A stretch of 64,000 bases of DNA from Micromonospora sp. C28SCA-DRY-2 (GCF_030519475.1 NZ_JAUMKD010000008.1:62001-126000); one strand, 5' to 3'. Shown: positions 49,149 to 57,591, counted from the stretch's first letter. Translations and numbers: made by a program. Notes: a model not told the origin generated them from the letters alone.

Positions 49149-50006
49149 TCAGGCGGACTCCGGCGGGCCGGCGGGCGTCGACCCCGCCGCCGGCTGGCCG
49201 CCGGGCACCCGGCCCGGCGGGGTGGGGCCGCCCGGCTGGCCCGGCAGCGCAGGGCCGGCGGGCGCCGGCCCGGGCGCGGCCCCACCGGCGGTCGCGGGCG
49301 CCGCCGGGCGCCGCCGCAGCAGCAGTACGACGACGACGGCGACGACGAGCAGGCCGACCGCCCCGGCGACGACCAGCAGCCAGGGGAAGCCCCCGGCGTC
49401 GTCCTCGGCGGCGGCGGCCGACGGCCGCGGTGGCGCCTCGGCGACCGCCCGCAATTCGGCCGGCTTGTTCTGGTTGCTGCCGACCTGCCAACTGACCGAC
49501 CGTCCGTTGACAGTGCCGTTGGTCTCGCGTACCGGGCCGGGGAAGGTCACCGAAATCTCGAACGACATCAGCCGCAGGAAATCCTGCTGACTCTGCGGGT
49601 GTTGTTCGGCGATTTTGCCGCCGTATTTCTGCGGGTCGAGCGGCAGGGTGAACCGGTAGAGATCGCCGTCCCGGACGAGTTTCACGCTCTCGCTGTTGAA
49701 ATCGCTCAGCGGGGTGTTCCGATAGGTGATCTGGAAACCGAAGACCCGGGCGTCCTCGTAGCGGGTCTCCTCGCCGGGCGGCAGTGCCGGGATGTTCTGC
49801 CGCAGCTCGGCGAAGCCCGCCTCGACAGTCCGGTTCCCGCTGGTCAACACGGTCTTCCGGGCGGTCAGCAGGAGCTGGCCGGTCACCGTGTCGTCGGCGT
49901 TGACGGCCAGCCCCATGTTCAGTTCCATGCAGCCGCTCAATACGGCCACGAGAGCGAGACACCCCGCGACGCGGAGCGCTCTGCCGCGGACGAGTCCCGT
50001 CATCAT
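49149..50006 (-). CDS. LppM-like membrane lipoprotein
   Basis: A protein of about 285 residues with a lipoprotein signal (lipobox LSGC followed by MELNMGLAVNADDTVTG), a beta/alpha LppM-type domain (about 30-190), one C-terminal membrane segment (about 200-225, LLVVAGAVGLLVVAVVVVLLL) and a cytoplasmic Pro/Gly-rich tail. LppM in mycobacteria is a cell-envelope protein linked to lipid binding. The start is uncertain: ATG 50006, ATG 50003 or a GTG inside the palindrome at 50033; none has a strong ribosome site. It precedes the CIS operon on the same strand but is separated by a hairpin. Confidence 0.8.
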   Translation of the reverse strand: MMTGLVRGRALRVAGCLALVAVLSGCMELNMGLAVNADDTVTGQLLLTARKTVLTSGNRTVEAGFAELRQNIPALPPGEETRYEDARVFGFQITYRNTPLSDFNSESVKLVRDGDLYRFTLPLDPQKYGGKIAEQHPQSQQDFLRLMSFEISVTFPGPVRETNGTVNGRSVSWQVGSNQNKPAELRAVAEAPPRPSAAAAEDDAGGFPWLLVVAGAVGLLVVAVVVVLLLRRRPAAPATAGGAAPGPAPAGPALPGQPGGPTPPGRVPGGQPAAGSTPAGPPESA

Positions 50007-50018
50007 GGGCACAGTCTG

Positions 50019-50034
50019 TGTGATCCGGATCACG
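50019..50034. promoter_or_regulatory. CRP/FNR-type palindrome upstream of lppM-like gene
   Basis: The perfect 14-bp palindrome GTGATCCGGATCAC (50020-50033), preceded by T, matches the CRP-type pattern TGTGA-N6-TCAC. It lies 14 bp before ATG 50006. Confidence 0.6.
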
Positions 50035-50096
50035 GTCAGCAGTCAGCGATCAGTCACAACGAAGTCGCCGATCTTACCGGCCCGTTGTCACGTTCG

Positions 50097-50124
50097 GTTG
50101 AGGCCGATCACCGGTCGAATAGCT
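50097..50124 (+). promoter_or_regulatory. Candidate promoter of the Nudix gene
   Basis: TTGAGG followed 16 nt later by TAGCTA, in the most A/T-rich part of the divergent region, about 130 bp before the Nudix start. The match is moderate. Confidence 0.3.
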
Positions 50125-50252
50125 AATCTGAAAGGTTGGCCGCCGGGTGCCAATTTCCCGGCGCCCGCGCCGCCGGTTGCCCGCCGTCGCCCGCCCGGCG
50201 TGTCGCGGATCGGCAAATGTCCCGGCGAGGGTGGCACCGGAGAGCCATCACG

Positions 50253-50753
50253 ATGACGCTCCGGTATCACGCCGGCCTCGGGCTACGCTGCGACATGATC
50301 TCGATCTCGGCCGTGCTGCTGGTGGACGGGGACGGGCGCCTGCTGCTGCAGTTGCGCGACGAGCACGCCCCGAAGCATCCGAACGTCTGGGGTCTGCCCG
50401 GCGGACACGGCGAACCGGGCGAGACCGCCGAGCAGGCGGCCGTCCGCGAGCTGTGGGAGGAGACCGGGCTGCGCGCCGAGCACGGGTTGCGCCTCTTCGC
50501 CCGGCAGGAGTTGCCCGAGCTGGGCCGGGTGAAGCACTACTTCTGCGGCGCGACCGGTGCCGGGCAGGACGACGTGGTGCTCGGCGAGGGGGCGGCGATC
50601 CTGTTCGTGCCCGCCGAGGAGGTCCTCGACGGCCGGCCGTACACCCCGGGCACCGTCGAGGTGCTGGCCCGGTTCCTCGGCTCGCTCGAGCACGCCCGCC
50701 TGGCCGCGCTCGCTGCCACCGGCCGGGCCGGCCGGCCCCCCGCCGCCGGCTGA
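50253..50753 (+). CDS. Nudix hydrolase
   Basis: A 166-residue Nudix protein. The Nudix box (G-x5-E-x7-REL-x-EE-x-G-L) is complete at about 51-73, preceded by HPNVWGLPGG. It hydrolyses a nucleoside-diphosphate-linked compound; the substrate is not predictable. ATG 50253 follows GGAGAG by 8 nt; ATG 50295 is an alternative but lacks a ribosome site. It ends convergently, 9 bp before the monooxygenase gene. Confidence 0.88.
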   Translation: MTLRYHAGLGLRCDMISISAVLLVDGDGRLLLQLRDEHAPKHPNVWGLPGGHGEPGETAEQAAVRELWEETGLRAEHGLRLFARQELPELGRVKHYFCGATGAGQDDVVLGEGAAILFVPAEEVLDGRPYTPGTVEVLARFLGSLEHARLAALAATGRAGRPPAAG

Positions 50754-50762
50754 CCGGGCGGG

Positions 50763-51950
50763 TCAGCGGCCTGGTGCGGGGTGGGGCGGGGCGCTGGCGG
50801 TCGGCGGCTGCCAGTCGGCGTACCGGGCCATGCCGCGCAGCGCGGAGCGGGCCGGGGTCAGCCGGATCAGCGTGTTGCGCAGCGCGACCGCCACCGGGTG
50901 GCGCAGTTGCTGCCCGAACCGGCCGGTGCGGGCCGCCGCCCGGGCGACGGCCTGGCTGCGCGGCCGCCGCTGCCGGTCGTACGCGGCCAGCGCGGCGGGC
51001 ACGTCGGCCGCCCCGCCGGCGCAGACCGCACCGAGCGTCACCGCGTCCTCGATCGCCTGGCAGGCGCCCTGCCCGAGGTTGGGGGTCATCGCGTGCGCCG
51101 CGTCGCCGAGCAGCGCGACCCGCCCCCGCACGTACGACGGCAGCGGCGTGCCGAGGTGGAGGATGTCGTTGCGCAGCACCGCCTCCGGCGGGGTGGCCGC
51201 GAGCAGGGCCGGGATCGGGTCGTGCCAGGCGCCGAAGCGCTCGCGCACGGCGGCCAGTTCGTCCGGGGCGCGCCCGCCGGGCGGGGCGGTCACCGCGCCG
51301 TACCAGTAGACCCGCCCCTCGCCGAGCGGCACCATGCCGAACTCGGCGGCCGGGCCCCAGCTGATCGCCGCCGGCACCGGCGCCGGGAACGGGATCGCCG
51401 CGCGCCAGGCGGTCGAGCCCGCGTACACCGGGGCCGGGGCCTCGGGCCAGAGCCGGGCGCGCAGCACGCTGTGCAGGCCGTCGGCGCCGACCACCAGGTC
51501 GGCCCGGAGCGTGGCCGGCTCGCCGTGGCGGCGGTAGCGCACCTCGCCGGTGTCCGGGTCCACGTCGTCCACCTCGGCGCCGGTGCGCAGCGCCGGGGCC
51601 GGCAGCGCGTCGGCCAGGATCCGGTGCAGGTCGGCGCGGTGGATGCCGAGCGCGGTGGTGCCCAGCACCCGGGCCATCTCGTCGGCGTCCAACCGGGACA
51701 GCCAGCGCCCGCCCGCGGTGCGGATGCCGCCGGGGGCCTGCCGCCCCCGGGCGCGGACCACCGGCCCGAGCCCGAGGGCGTCCAGCCCGCGCAGCGCGTT
51801 CGCCATCAGGGTGAGCCCGGCGCCGACCTCGCGCAGCTCGGGGGCGCGCTCCAGCACGGTGACCCGCCAGCCGGCGCGGTGCAGGGCCAGTGCGGCGGCC
51901 AGACCGCCGATCCCGCCGCCGACCACGACCGCCGTCCGCGTCGCGTCCAT
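50763..51950 (-). CDS. FAD-dependent monooxygenase (salicylate-hydroxylase/PHBH group)
   Basis: A 395-residue flavoprotein monooxygenase. Rossmann motif VVVGGGIGGLAAALALHRAG at about 8-27, the DG motif VVGADGLHSVLR, and GDAAHAMTPNLGQG near 290-305 for FAD. It should hydroxylate an aromatic or similar small molecule using NAD(P)H and oxygen. Its ATG lies 12 bp from the first of two operators shared with the divergent TetR gene, so substrate-induced expression is likely. Confidence 0.9.
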   Translation of the reverse strand: MDATRTAVVVGGGIGGLAAALALHRAGWRVTVLERAPELREVGAGLTLMANALRGLDALGLGPVVRARGRQAPGGIRTAGGRWLSRLDADEMARVLGTTALGIHRADLHRILADALPAPALRTGAEVDDVDPDTGEVRYRRHGEPATLRADLVVGADGLHSVLRARLWPEAPAPVYAGSTAWRAAIPFPAPVPAAISWGPAAEFGMVPLGEGRVYWYGAVTAPPGGRAPDELAAVRERFGAWHDPIPALLAATPPEAVLRNDILHLGTPLPSYVRGRVALLGDAAHAMTPNLGQGACQAIEDAVTLGAVCAGGAADVPAALAAYDRQRRPRSQAVARAAARTGRFGQQLRHPVAVALRNTLIRLTPARSALRGMARYADWQPPTASAPPHPAPGR

Positions 51951-51961
51951 CGCACCCGCCC

Positions 51962-52000
51962 CTTCTACGTCTGTAGAAGGGCATACTACATCCGTAGAAG
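51962..52000. promoter_or_regulatory. Paired TetR operators between monooxygenase and TetR genes
   Basis: Site 1, CTTCTACGTCTGTAGAAG (51962-51979), has perfect 7-bp arms. Site 2 (51983-52000) matches 14 of 18 positions. The centres are 21 bp apart, two helical turns, which allows cooperative binding on one DNA face. The sites cover both divergent promoters. Confidence 0.78.
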
Positions 52001-52016
52001 CGGGCCGAGGAGGGGC

Positions 52017-52709
52017 ATGGCACGGGCGGAACGGGTGGCGTCGCTGGCCGACGCGGCGATCGAGCTGCTCGCCGAGGGGGGCATGCGGGCGCTGACCCAC
52101 CGGGCGGTCGACGCCCGGGCCGGCGTGCCGCTCGGCACCACCTCCGCCTACCTGCGGACCCGCCGGGCGCTGATCGAGGCGGTGGTGCAGCGGCTGGCCG
52201 ACCTCGACCGCGCGGACCTGGTCGCCGAGCAGCTACCGACCGAGCAGCTACCGACCGAGCAGCTACCGGCCGGGCGGCCGCCGGCCGAGCAGCTACCGGC
52301 CGGGCAGCGGCCGGCCGGGCCGCCGGGGCCGCCGCTCACCCCGGACGACCTCGACCGGCTCGCCGCCGGCGTGGCAGCGGTGCTGGACCGCTGGCTCACC
52401 GCCGGCCGCAGTCGCACCCTGGCCCGGTACGCCTGCCTGCTGGAGGCGGTGCACCGGCCGGAGCTGCGGCAGATCCTCGAACACGGCACCGGCCTGCGGG
52501 TGCAGGCACGCGACCTGCTCGCCCGGGCCGGCGCGCCCGACCCGCGCCGGCGAGGCGACCAGTTCGTCGCGTTCGTCGACGGGCTGCTCTTCGACCGGCT
52601 GGTCGGCGCCGGAGCGCTGAGCGCCCCGCCGCCGGGCAGCCCGGCCAGCCGGGCCGACCTCGCGGCGGCCGTACGCACCCTGCTGCGCGCCGCCACCGAC
52701 CCGGCCTGA
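52017..52709 (+). CDS. TetR-family regulator of the divergent monooxygenase
   Basis: A 230-residue TetR protein: HTH at about 1-50 (AERVASLADAAIELLAEGGMRALTHRAV, then SAYLRTRRALIEA) and an all-alpha ligand domain from about 110. Between them, about 70-103, lies a low-complexity stretch of EQLPT/EQLPA units made by a 15-bp tandem repeat, unusual for the helix linking the DNA-binding and effector domains. GAGGAGGGG precedes the ATG closely. Autorepression and control of the monooxygenase are inferred from the shared operators. Confidence 0.88.
   Translation: MARAERVASLADAAIELLAEGGMRALTHRAVDARAGVPLGTTSAYLRTRRALIEAVVQRLADLDRADLVAEQLPTEQLPTEQLPAGRPPAEQLPAGQRPAGPPGPPLTPDDLDRLAAGVAAVLDRWLTAGRSRTLARYACLLEAVHRPELRQILEHGTGLRVQARDLLARAGAPDPRRRGDQFVAFVDGLLFDRLVGAGALSAPPPGSPASRADLAAAVRTLLRAATDPA
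52227..52316. repeat. Six 15-bp tandem repeats inside the tetR gene
   Basis: Units start every 15 bp from 52227. Units 1 and 2 are identical (GAGCAGCTACCGACC), 3 and 5 differ by one base, and 4 and 6 are diverged. The repeat encodes EQLP-type pentapeptides and can expand in frame. Confidence 0.9.
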
Positions 52710-52749
52710 CGCCGGCCGCACCGGCGAGGCCCGGTCCCGGCCGGCCGGT

Positions 52750-53691
52750 TCAGTCGCCGGTCGCGGCGCCGACCCGGTGTGCGCTCGGGCTCACCCCGTG
52801 CACCCGCCGGAAGGCCGCGCTGAGCGCGAACGGGCTGCCGTAGCCGACCCGCCGGGCCACCGCGCCGACCGTGGCGTCCGGCTCCCGCAGCAGGTCGGCG
52901 GCGAGGGCCAGCCGCCACCCGGTGAGGAAGGTCATCGGCGGCTCGCCGACCAGGTCGGTGAAACGCCGGGCCAGCGCCGCCCGGGAGACGCCCACCTCGG
53001 CGGCGAGCGCGGCCACCGTCCACGGCCGGGCCGGGTCCTGCTGCAGCAGCCGCAACGCCGGGCCGACCACCGGGTCACCGGCGGCGGCGTACCAGGCCGG
53101 GGCGGTGCCGGGCCGGGCGAACCAGGTGCGCAGCGCGGCGATCAGCAGCAGGTCGAGCAGCCGGTCGAGGACCGCCTCCTGCCCCGGCGCGTCCCGGGTC
53201 ACCTCCTCGGCCAGCAGCGGCACCAGCGGGCTGCGCCAGTCGTCGCCGGTGACCACCAGCAGCGGCGGCAGGGCGGTGAGCAGCCGCCGGCTCAGCTCGC
53301 CGGGTAGCTGGTAGGTGCCGGTCAACATCACCGTCGAGGCGTCCGGGCCGGTGCCCCAGGTGCGCACGCCCAGCCCGGACAGTGCGGTCAGCGGCTCGCC
53401 GCGCAGCGTCGTGCACCGCTGGCCGGGGTGGATCACCACCTGCGGCGGGGTCGCGGGGTCGTCGGCGACGGTGTAGGCGTCCGGCCCGCGCAGCACCGCC
53501 ACGTCGCCGGGGCCCAGCCGGGCCGGCTCGCCGTCGTCCGGCACCACCCAGGCGGCACCGCGCACCAGCGCCACCACGGTCAGCGGCGCCCGGTCCTCGA
53601 TGCGCAGCGCGAACGGCGGGTCCAGCACCGACCGGAGCAGGAACGCGCCCCGGGCCCGGGCCCCGTCCAGCAACCCGGTCAGCCCGTCCAC
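52750..53691 (-). CDS. AraC-family regulator with cupin domain
   Basis: A 313-residue regulator: an N-terminal cupin-like domain (about 1-110; HPGQRCTTLRGEPL within) of the AraC_binding_6/cupin type, and a C-terminal double HTH (about 215-300) with WTVAALAAEVGVSRAALARRFTDLVGEPPMTFLTGWRL and the second helix VARRVGYGSPFALSAAFRRVHGVSP. Its target is unknown; the esterase just upstream on the same strand is a possible partner. GTG 53691 has no ribosome site but follows a TATGAT box by 6 nt. Confidence 0.88.
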   Translation of the reverse strand: MDGLTGLLDGARARGAFLLRSVLDPPFALRIEDRAPLTVVALVRGAAWVVPDDGEPARLGPGDVAVLRGPDAYTVADDPATPPQVVIHPGQRCTTLRGEPLTALSGLGVRTWGTGPDASTVMLTGTYQLPGELSRRLLTALPPLLVVTGDDWRSPLVPLLAEEVTRDAPGQEAVLDRLLDLLLIAALRTWFARPGTAPAWYAAAGDPVVGPALRLLQQDPARPWTVAALAAEVGVSRAALARRFTDLVGEPPMTFLTGWRLALAADLLREPDATVGAVARRVGYGSPFALSAAFRRVHGVSPSAHRVGAATGD

Positions 53692-53697
53692 GCCCGG

Positions 53698-53703
53698 ATC
53701 ATA
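53698..53703 (-). promoter_or_regulatory. -10 box of a probable leaderless araC promoter
   Basis: TATGAT on the minus strand is 6 nt before GTG 53691, inside the 33-bp gap after the esterase stop. This places the transcription start at or next to the start codon. Confidence 0.5.
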
Positions 53704-53724
53704 GCCAGCCGGGCGGCGGTGCCC

Positions 53725-54429
53725 TCAGCCTCGCCCGCCGAGCCAGGCGACGGCCTGCTGCCGGGTGCCGGCGGGCACCTCGTGGCCGCCGGCGAACTCC
53801 TGGTAGGTGACGTCGTAGCCGAGGCCGCGCAGCCGGGGGACCAGGCGCCGGCTGCACACGTCGACCGGCAGCACCGGGTCGGCGGTGCCGTGCGAGACGA
53901 ACACCCGGGGCCGGCCGTGGGTGACCTGCGGCGCGGCGAAACCGGGGGAGAAGGCCACCACCGCGTCGACCAGGTCGCCGTTGGTCAGGCCCAGGGAGAG
54001 GGCGTACGAGGCGCCGTCGGAGAACCCGCCGACCGCCACCCGGTCGACCGGGTAGCCGGCGAAGGCGGTGGCCAGCAACCCGTCCACCCGCCGCACGTCC
54101 GGCCCGAACCCCTCGACGATCAGGTCCCAGGTGCTCGACTCGGCCTGCGGGGCGACCAGCAGCAGGCGGTGCTCGTCGGCGACCGGGAGCAGCAGGTCCA
54201 ACCCCTGCCGGGCCGAGCCGCCGGCCCCGTGCAGGAGCAGCACCAGCCGGTACGGTGGCCCGTCGACCGGTTCCGGGGCGTACACCATGGCCAACTGCCC
54301 GCCGTGCGGGTCGGTCAGCGCGGCCAGCCCGGCGGCGGCCAGCGCGGTCGGCGCGGCCGGCCGCGTGGTCAGCCGGCCGTGCCGCGGGTTCTCCTCCGGC
54401 TGCCGGTGCGGCGGCGCGGGTTCGGCCAC
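53725..54429 (-). CDS. Alpha/beta hydrolase (phospholipase/carboxylesterase type)
   Basis: A 234-residue hydrolase. The oxyanion region LLLHGAGGSA, the nucleophile elbow GGFSDGAS (GxSxG), the acid residue region VSHGTADPVLP, and the final His in FAGGHEVP form the catalytic set. No signal peptide, so cytoplasmic. The pattern matches the carboxylesterase/phospholipase (PF02230) or PHB-depolymerase-like groups; the substrate is unknown. GTG 54429 has GGAGAG about 10 nt upstream. Confidence 0.85.
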   Translation of the reverse strand: MAEPAPPHRQPEENPRHGRLTTRPAAPTALAAAGLAALTDPHGGQLAMVYAPEPVDGPPYRLVLLLHGAGGSARQGLDLLLPVADEHRLLLVAPQAESSTWDLIVEGFGPDVRRVDGLLATAFAGYPVDRVAVGGFSDGASYALSLGLTNGDLVDAVVAFSPGFAAPQVTHGRPRVFVSHGTADPVLPVDVCSRRLVPRLRGLGYDVTYQEFAGGHEVPAGTRQQAVAWLGGRG

Positions 54430-54727
54430 GGGATCAGCGCTCTCCAGTTCCTGGGCGGGCGTGCGCCCGCGGATACCCCGCTGACCGGCGGCTAACCCCG
54501 GGGTCGTCGCGCCGGCCGCTCGCCGGCTCGCCGGCGAATCCGGTGCCGTCGCGCCGGCCGGTCCGCCCGGCGCCGCGGGCCGCCGTGGCGGCGCTCGCCC
54601 TGCGGCCGGTCGCCGTGGCGCGGATGCCGGAACGGGAATCCGCTACGGCCGCCCGGCCGGGCCGCCGCGGCCGTCCGGCCCCAGCCCAGCCGCGGCCGGT
54701 CCGGTCCTAGCCGCGGCCGGTCCGGTC
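54430..54727. other. Intergenic region with 21-bp tandem duplication
   Basis: 298 bp between the LacI-type gene end and the esterase start, very G/C-rich with many CCGG-type words. The only clear structure is the duplication at 54688-54729. No gene or RNA was recognised. Confidence 0.5.
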
Positions 54728-54729
54728 CT
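54688..54729. repeat. 21-bp tandem duplication after the lacI-type stop
   Basis: Two exact copies (54688-54708, 54709-54729) starting AGCCGCGGCCGG. The stop codon of the LacI-type gene lies at the repeat border. Confidence 0.85.
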
Positions 54730-55714
54730 AGCCGCTGACCCGGCGGACCAGCCGGGACGGGAACACGGTCACCGGCGGCGCGGGCCGGCCGGCCAGCGCG
54801 GCGGTCGCCGCGGCCGTGGCGATCTGCGCCACCGGGTGGGTCGCGGTGGTCAACGCGGGCGTGGTCATCGCGGCGAGCGGGATGTCGTCGAAGCCGGTCA
54901 CGGCGACGTCGCCGGGCACGCCGACGCCGTCGCCGCGCAGCCGGTCGATCACCCCGAGCGCGGTGGCGTCGCTGATCCCGACGATCGCGTCGGTGTCCGG
55001 CCAGCGCGCCAGCACCTCACGGGCCGCCGTCCGGCCCCGGCTCGCGGTGAAGTCGCCGGGCACCAGCCGCACCGGCAGCCCCGCGTCCCGCATCACCTGC
55101 TGGTACGCCCCGACCGAGCGGCCGGCGCAGGAGAGCCAGCGCGGGCCGGTCACCATGGCGATGCGGCGGCGCCCGGTGGCGTACAGGTGGCGGACCGTGG
55201 CCGCCGTGCCACCGCCGTTGTCCACGTCGAACGAGGGCACCAGGGCGGAGCCGATGCCGATCGAGGCCACCCGGCCGCGCAGCGCCCGGGGGATCGCGGC
55301 GAGCATCGCCTCGGTGGTGTTGACCAGGACCAGCCCGCCCACGCTGCGGTCCTCGGCCAGCCGGCGCAGCCCGGCCGGCTCCCGGGTCGGCAACCAGTGC
55401 AGCACCACCCCCAACCCGTACGGCGCGCAGACCCGCGCCGCCGCGCCGACCACCCGGTCGACGTACGGGTCGTCGAGGACGCTGGCGTCGGCGCCCGCCA
55501 CCACGACCACCAGCCGCACGCCGCTGCCCCGGACCAGCGCCCGGGCGGCGAGGTTCGGCGCGTACCCGAGCCGGTCGGCGGCCGCGTTGACCCGGTCGCG
55601 GGTGACCGGCGCGGCGTAGCCGGTGCCGGCGAGCACCCGCGAGGCGGTGGCCCGGGAGACCCCGGCCGCCGCGGCGACGTCCTGGAGGGTCGGTGGTCGG
55701 CGTGCCGTCGTCAT
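54728..55714 (-). CDS. LacI-family regulator next to an MFS transporter
   Basis: A 328-residue LacI protein: HTH about 8-32 (TLQDVAAAAGVSRATASRVL), hinge near 55-65, effector domain with AVTGFDDIPLAAMTTPALTT near the C-terminus. GGGGAGGA precedes the ATG. A palindrome in the divergent gap suggests it controls the MFS gene and itself. The effector is unknown; the transporter type suggests a sugar. Confidence 0.9.
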   Translation of the reverse strand: MTTARRPPTLQDVAAAAGVSRATASRVLAGTGYAAPVTRDRVNAAADRLGYAPNLAARALVRGSGVRLVVVVAGADASVLDDPYVDRVVGAAARVCAPYGLGVVLHWLPTREPAGLRRLAEDRSVGGLVLVNTTEAMLAAIPRALRGRVASIGIGSALVPSFDVDNGGGTAATVRHLYATGRRRIAMVTGPRWLSCAGRSVGAYQQVMRDAGLPVRLVPGDFTASRGRTAAREVLARWPDTDAIVGISDATALGVIDRLRGDGVGVPGDVAVTGFDDIPLAAMTTPALTTATHPVAQIATAAATAALAGRPAPPVTVFPSRLVRRVSG

Positions 55715-55809
55715 CGCTGTCCTCCCCGTGGTCGGCCGCCCGCCGGCGGTCCCCACCGCATCATCCCGCGCCACGGGGCCGGTGGGTAAGGGGTGGAACC
55801 GGGTTGTGG

Positions 55810-55823
55810 TGAGAACGCTCTCA
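55810..55823. promoter_or_regulatory. LacI-type operator before the MFS gene
   Basis: TGAGAACGCTCTCA has 5-bp arms (TGAGA/TCTCA) and the central CG typical of LacI operators, 45 bp before the MFS start and 95 bp before the divergent regulator start. Confidence 0.65.
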
Positions 55824-55868
55824 GGTGTGCGATCGAGGGGAAGTGCGTCCACCGGAAGGAAACCCGTC

Positions 55869-57080
55869 GTGAGTCCCGCCACCGCCCCACCCGCCGCACC
55901 GGCCCCGGCCGTGCCCCGATCGGTGCTCGCCGCCCGTACCGGCGTGGCCGTGGTGTTCGCCCTCAACGGCCTGGCCGTGGCCACCTGGTTCGGCCGGGTG
56001 CCGGCGGTCCGCGAGGCGCTCGGGCTCAGCGCCGGCCGGCTCGGGCTGCTGCTGCTCGCGATCTCCGCCGGCGCGCTGCTCGCCATGCCCACCGCCGGCC
56101 TGGTGGCCCAGCGTCTCGGTACGTCCCGGACGGTGGCCGCCTCCACCCTGCTCGTCGCGGCCGGCCTCACCCTGGCCGGGTTCGCCGGCCTCGCCGGCTC
56201 GCTGATCGGGGTGGCGGTCGGTCTCTTCGCGCTCGGCTACGGCTCCGGCACCTGTGACGTGGCGATGAACGTCGAGGGCGCGGCCGTGGAACGACGGCTC
56301 GGGCGTACCGTCATGCCCCGCTTCCACGCGGCCTGGAGTCTCGGCTCGGTGGCCGGCGCGGCGCTCGGCGCCGGAGCCGCCCGCCTCGGCCTGCCGATCG
56401 CCGCCCACCTGACCGCGATCGCCGTGGTGGTGCTGGTCGGCACCGTGCTGGCCGCCCGGTCGTTCCTGCCGGTGGCGGAGAGCACGACGGCCCCGGCTCC
56501 GGCCCGCCGCCGGCGGGACCTGCTGGCCGCCTGGCGGGAGCCGCGCACCCTGCTGGTCGGCCTGCTGGTGCTGGTGATGGCGTTCGCCGAGGGCAGCGCC
56601 AACGACTGGCTGGCGGTCGCCTTCGTCGACGGCCACGGCCTCAGCGAGGCGGCCGGCGCGGCGGTCTTCGGCGTCTTCGTGGTCGGCATGACACTGGGCC
56701 GGACGGTCGGCACCCTGGCGCTGGACCGGTGGGGTCGGGTGCGGGTGCTGGTCGCCACCATCCTGCTCGCCACCGTCGGCGCCGCCACGGCGGTGTTGGC
56801 CGGATCGGGGCCGGTGGCGATCGCCGGCGTCGCGCTCTGGGGCGTCGGCGCCTCGCTCGGCTTCCCGGTCGGGATGAGCGCGGCCGCCGACGACGAGGAG
56901 CGGGCCCCGGCCCGGGTCAGCGTGGTCGCGGTGATCGGCTACACCGCGTTCCTCGGCGGGCCGCCGCTGCTCGGGATGCTCGGCGACCGGGTCGGCACGC
57001 TGCAGGCCCTTCTGGTGGTGCCGCTGCTCCTGGTGCCCACCCTCGCCCTGGTCCCCGCCCTCCGCCCCCCGTCCCGCTGA
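55869..57080 (+). CDS. MFS transporter (sugar/fosmidomycin-like)
   Basis: A 403-residue transporter with about 12 membrane segments in two halves separated by a basic cytoplasmic loop (near residue 200-215, ARRRRDLLAAW). The first-half motif includes ATWFGRVPAVREALGLSAGRLGLLLLAISAG, and the second contains GRTVGTLALDRWGRVRV. The substrate is unknown. I chose GTG 55869 because GGAAGGAA precedes it and earlier codons run through the operator. Confidence 0.88.
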   Translation: MSPATAPPAAPAPAVPRSVLAARTGVAVVFALNGLAVATWFGRVPAVREALGLSAGRLGLLLLAISAGALLAMPTAGLVAQRLGTSRTVAASTLLVAAGLTLAGFAGLAGSLIGVAVGLFALGYGSGTCDVAMNVEGAAVERRLGRTVMPRFHAAWSLGSVAGAALGAGAARLGLPIAAHLTAIAVVVLVGTVLAARSFLPVAESTTAPAPARRRRDLLAAWREPRTLLVGLLVLVMAFAEGSANDWLAVAFVDGHGLSEAAGAAVFGVFVVGMTLGRTVGTLALDRWGRVRVLVATILLATVGAATAVLAGSGPVAIAGVALWGVGASLGFPVGMSAAADDEERAPARVSVVAVIGYTAFLGGPPLLGMLGDRVGTLQALLVVPLLLVPTLALVPALRPPSR

Positions 57081-57239
57081 CCCGCGACGGCGGTCACCAC
57101 GATCGCTCAGCAGGTGGTCGTCGACGCCCACCTTCCCGGCGGACGATCCCCGGTTCGCCGCGCAGGGGGCTCTCAGGGAGTGTCCAGGGGGTTGCCAGGC
57201 AGGGGTGGTGCACTGGGAGGGCGAGGAGAGGAGCGGGGC

Positions 57240-57575
57240 ATGGGCTGGTTCAGCCGGCGGCCGCGGGCCGCCGAGGGAGCGGTGACGAAACTCGACCGGG
57301 AGGCGACCCGCGAGGACCTGGCGGCGCTGGAGGCGTTCGTGACCAGCCGCCGGGGCGTGGAGTTCTACCTGGAACCGGAGACCACGGCGACGGACACCAC
57401 GGTGGTGGCGATCGCCCACGACGGCGAGTGGATCCGCCGCCGGACCGGCACCCCGCGGGCCGCCGGCGCGATCGCCCGCAAGCACGCGGTGCCGCTGTAC
57501 GAGGCGGCCCGCACCGGCTACCCGGAGCGGATGCGCGCCTGGAACCGGGCCCACCCGGAGCGGCGCGCCCGCTGA
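57240..57575 (+). CDS. Small conserved-type hypothetical protein
   Basis: A 111-residue soluble protein, basic, with FVTSRRGVEFYLEPETTATDTTVVAIAHDGEWIRRR and a C-terminal amphipathic region. I recognise this as a type often seen in actinobacteria but cannot name a function. GGAGAGGAG precedes the ATG. It ends 16 bp before the MBL-fold gene on the other strand. Confidence 0.7.
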   Translation: MGWFSRRPRAAEGAVTKLDREATREDLAALEAFVTSRRGVEFYLEPETTATDTTVVAIAHDGEWIRRRTGTPRAAGAIARKHAVPLYEAARTGYPERMRAWNRAHPERRAR

Positions 57576-57591
57576 CCGGACGAGGACGGGT

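Noticed and set aside
54430..54727. Possible structured RNA or tRNA in the G/C-rich gap.
   Set aside because: No anticodon arm, TPsiC-like GTTCRANYC or other conserved core was found; only the 21-bp duplication stands out.
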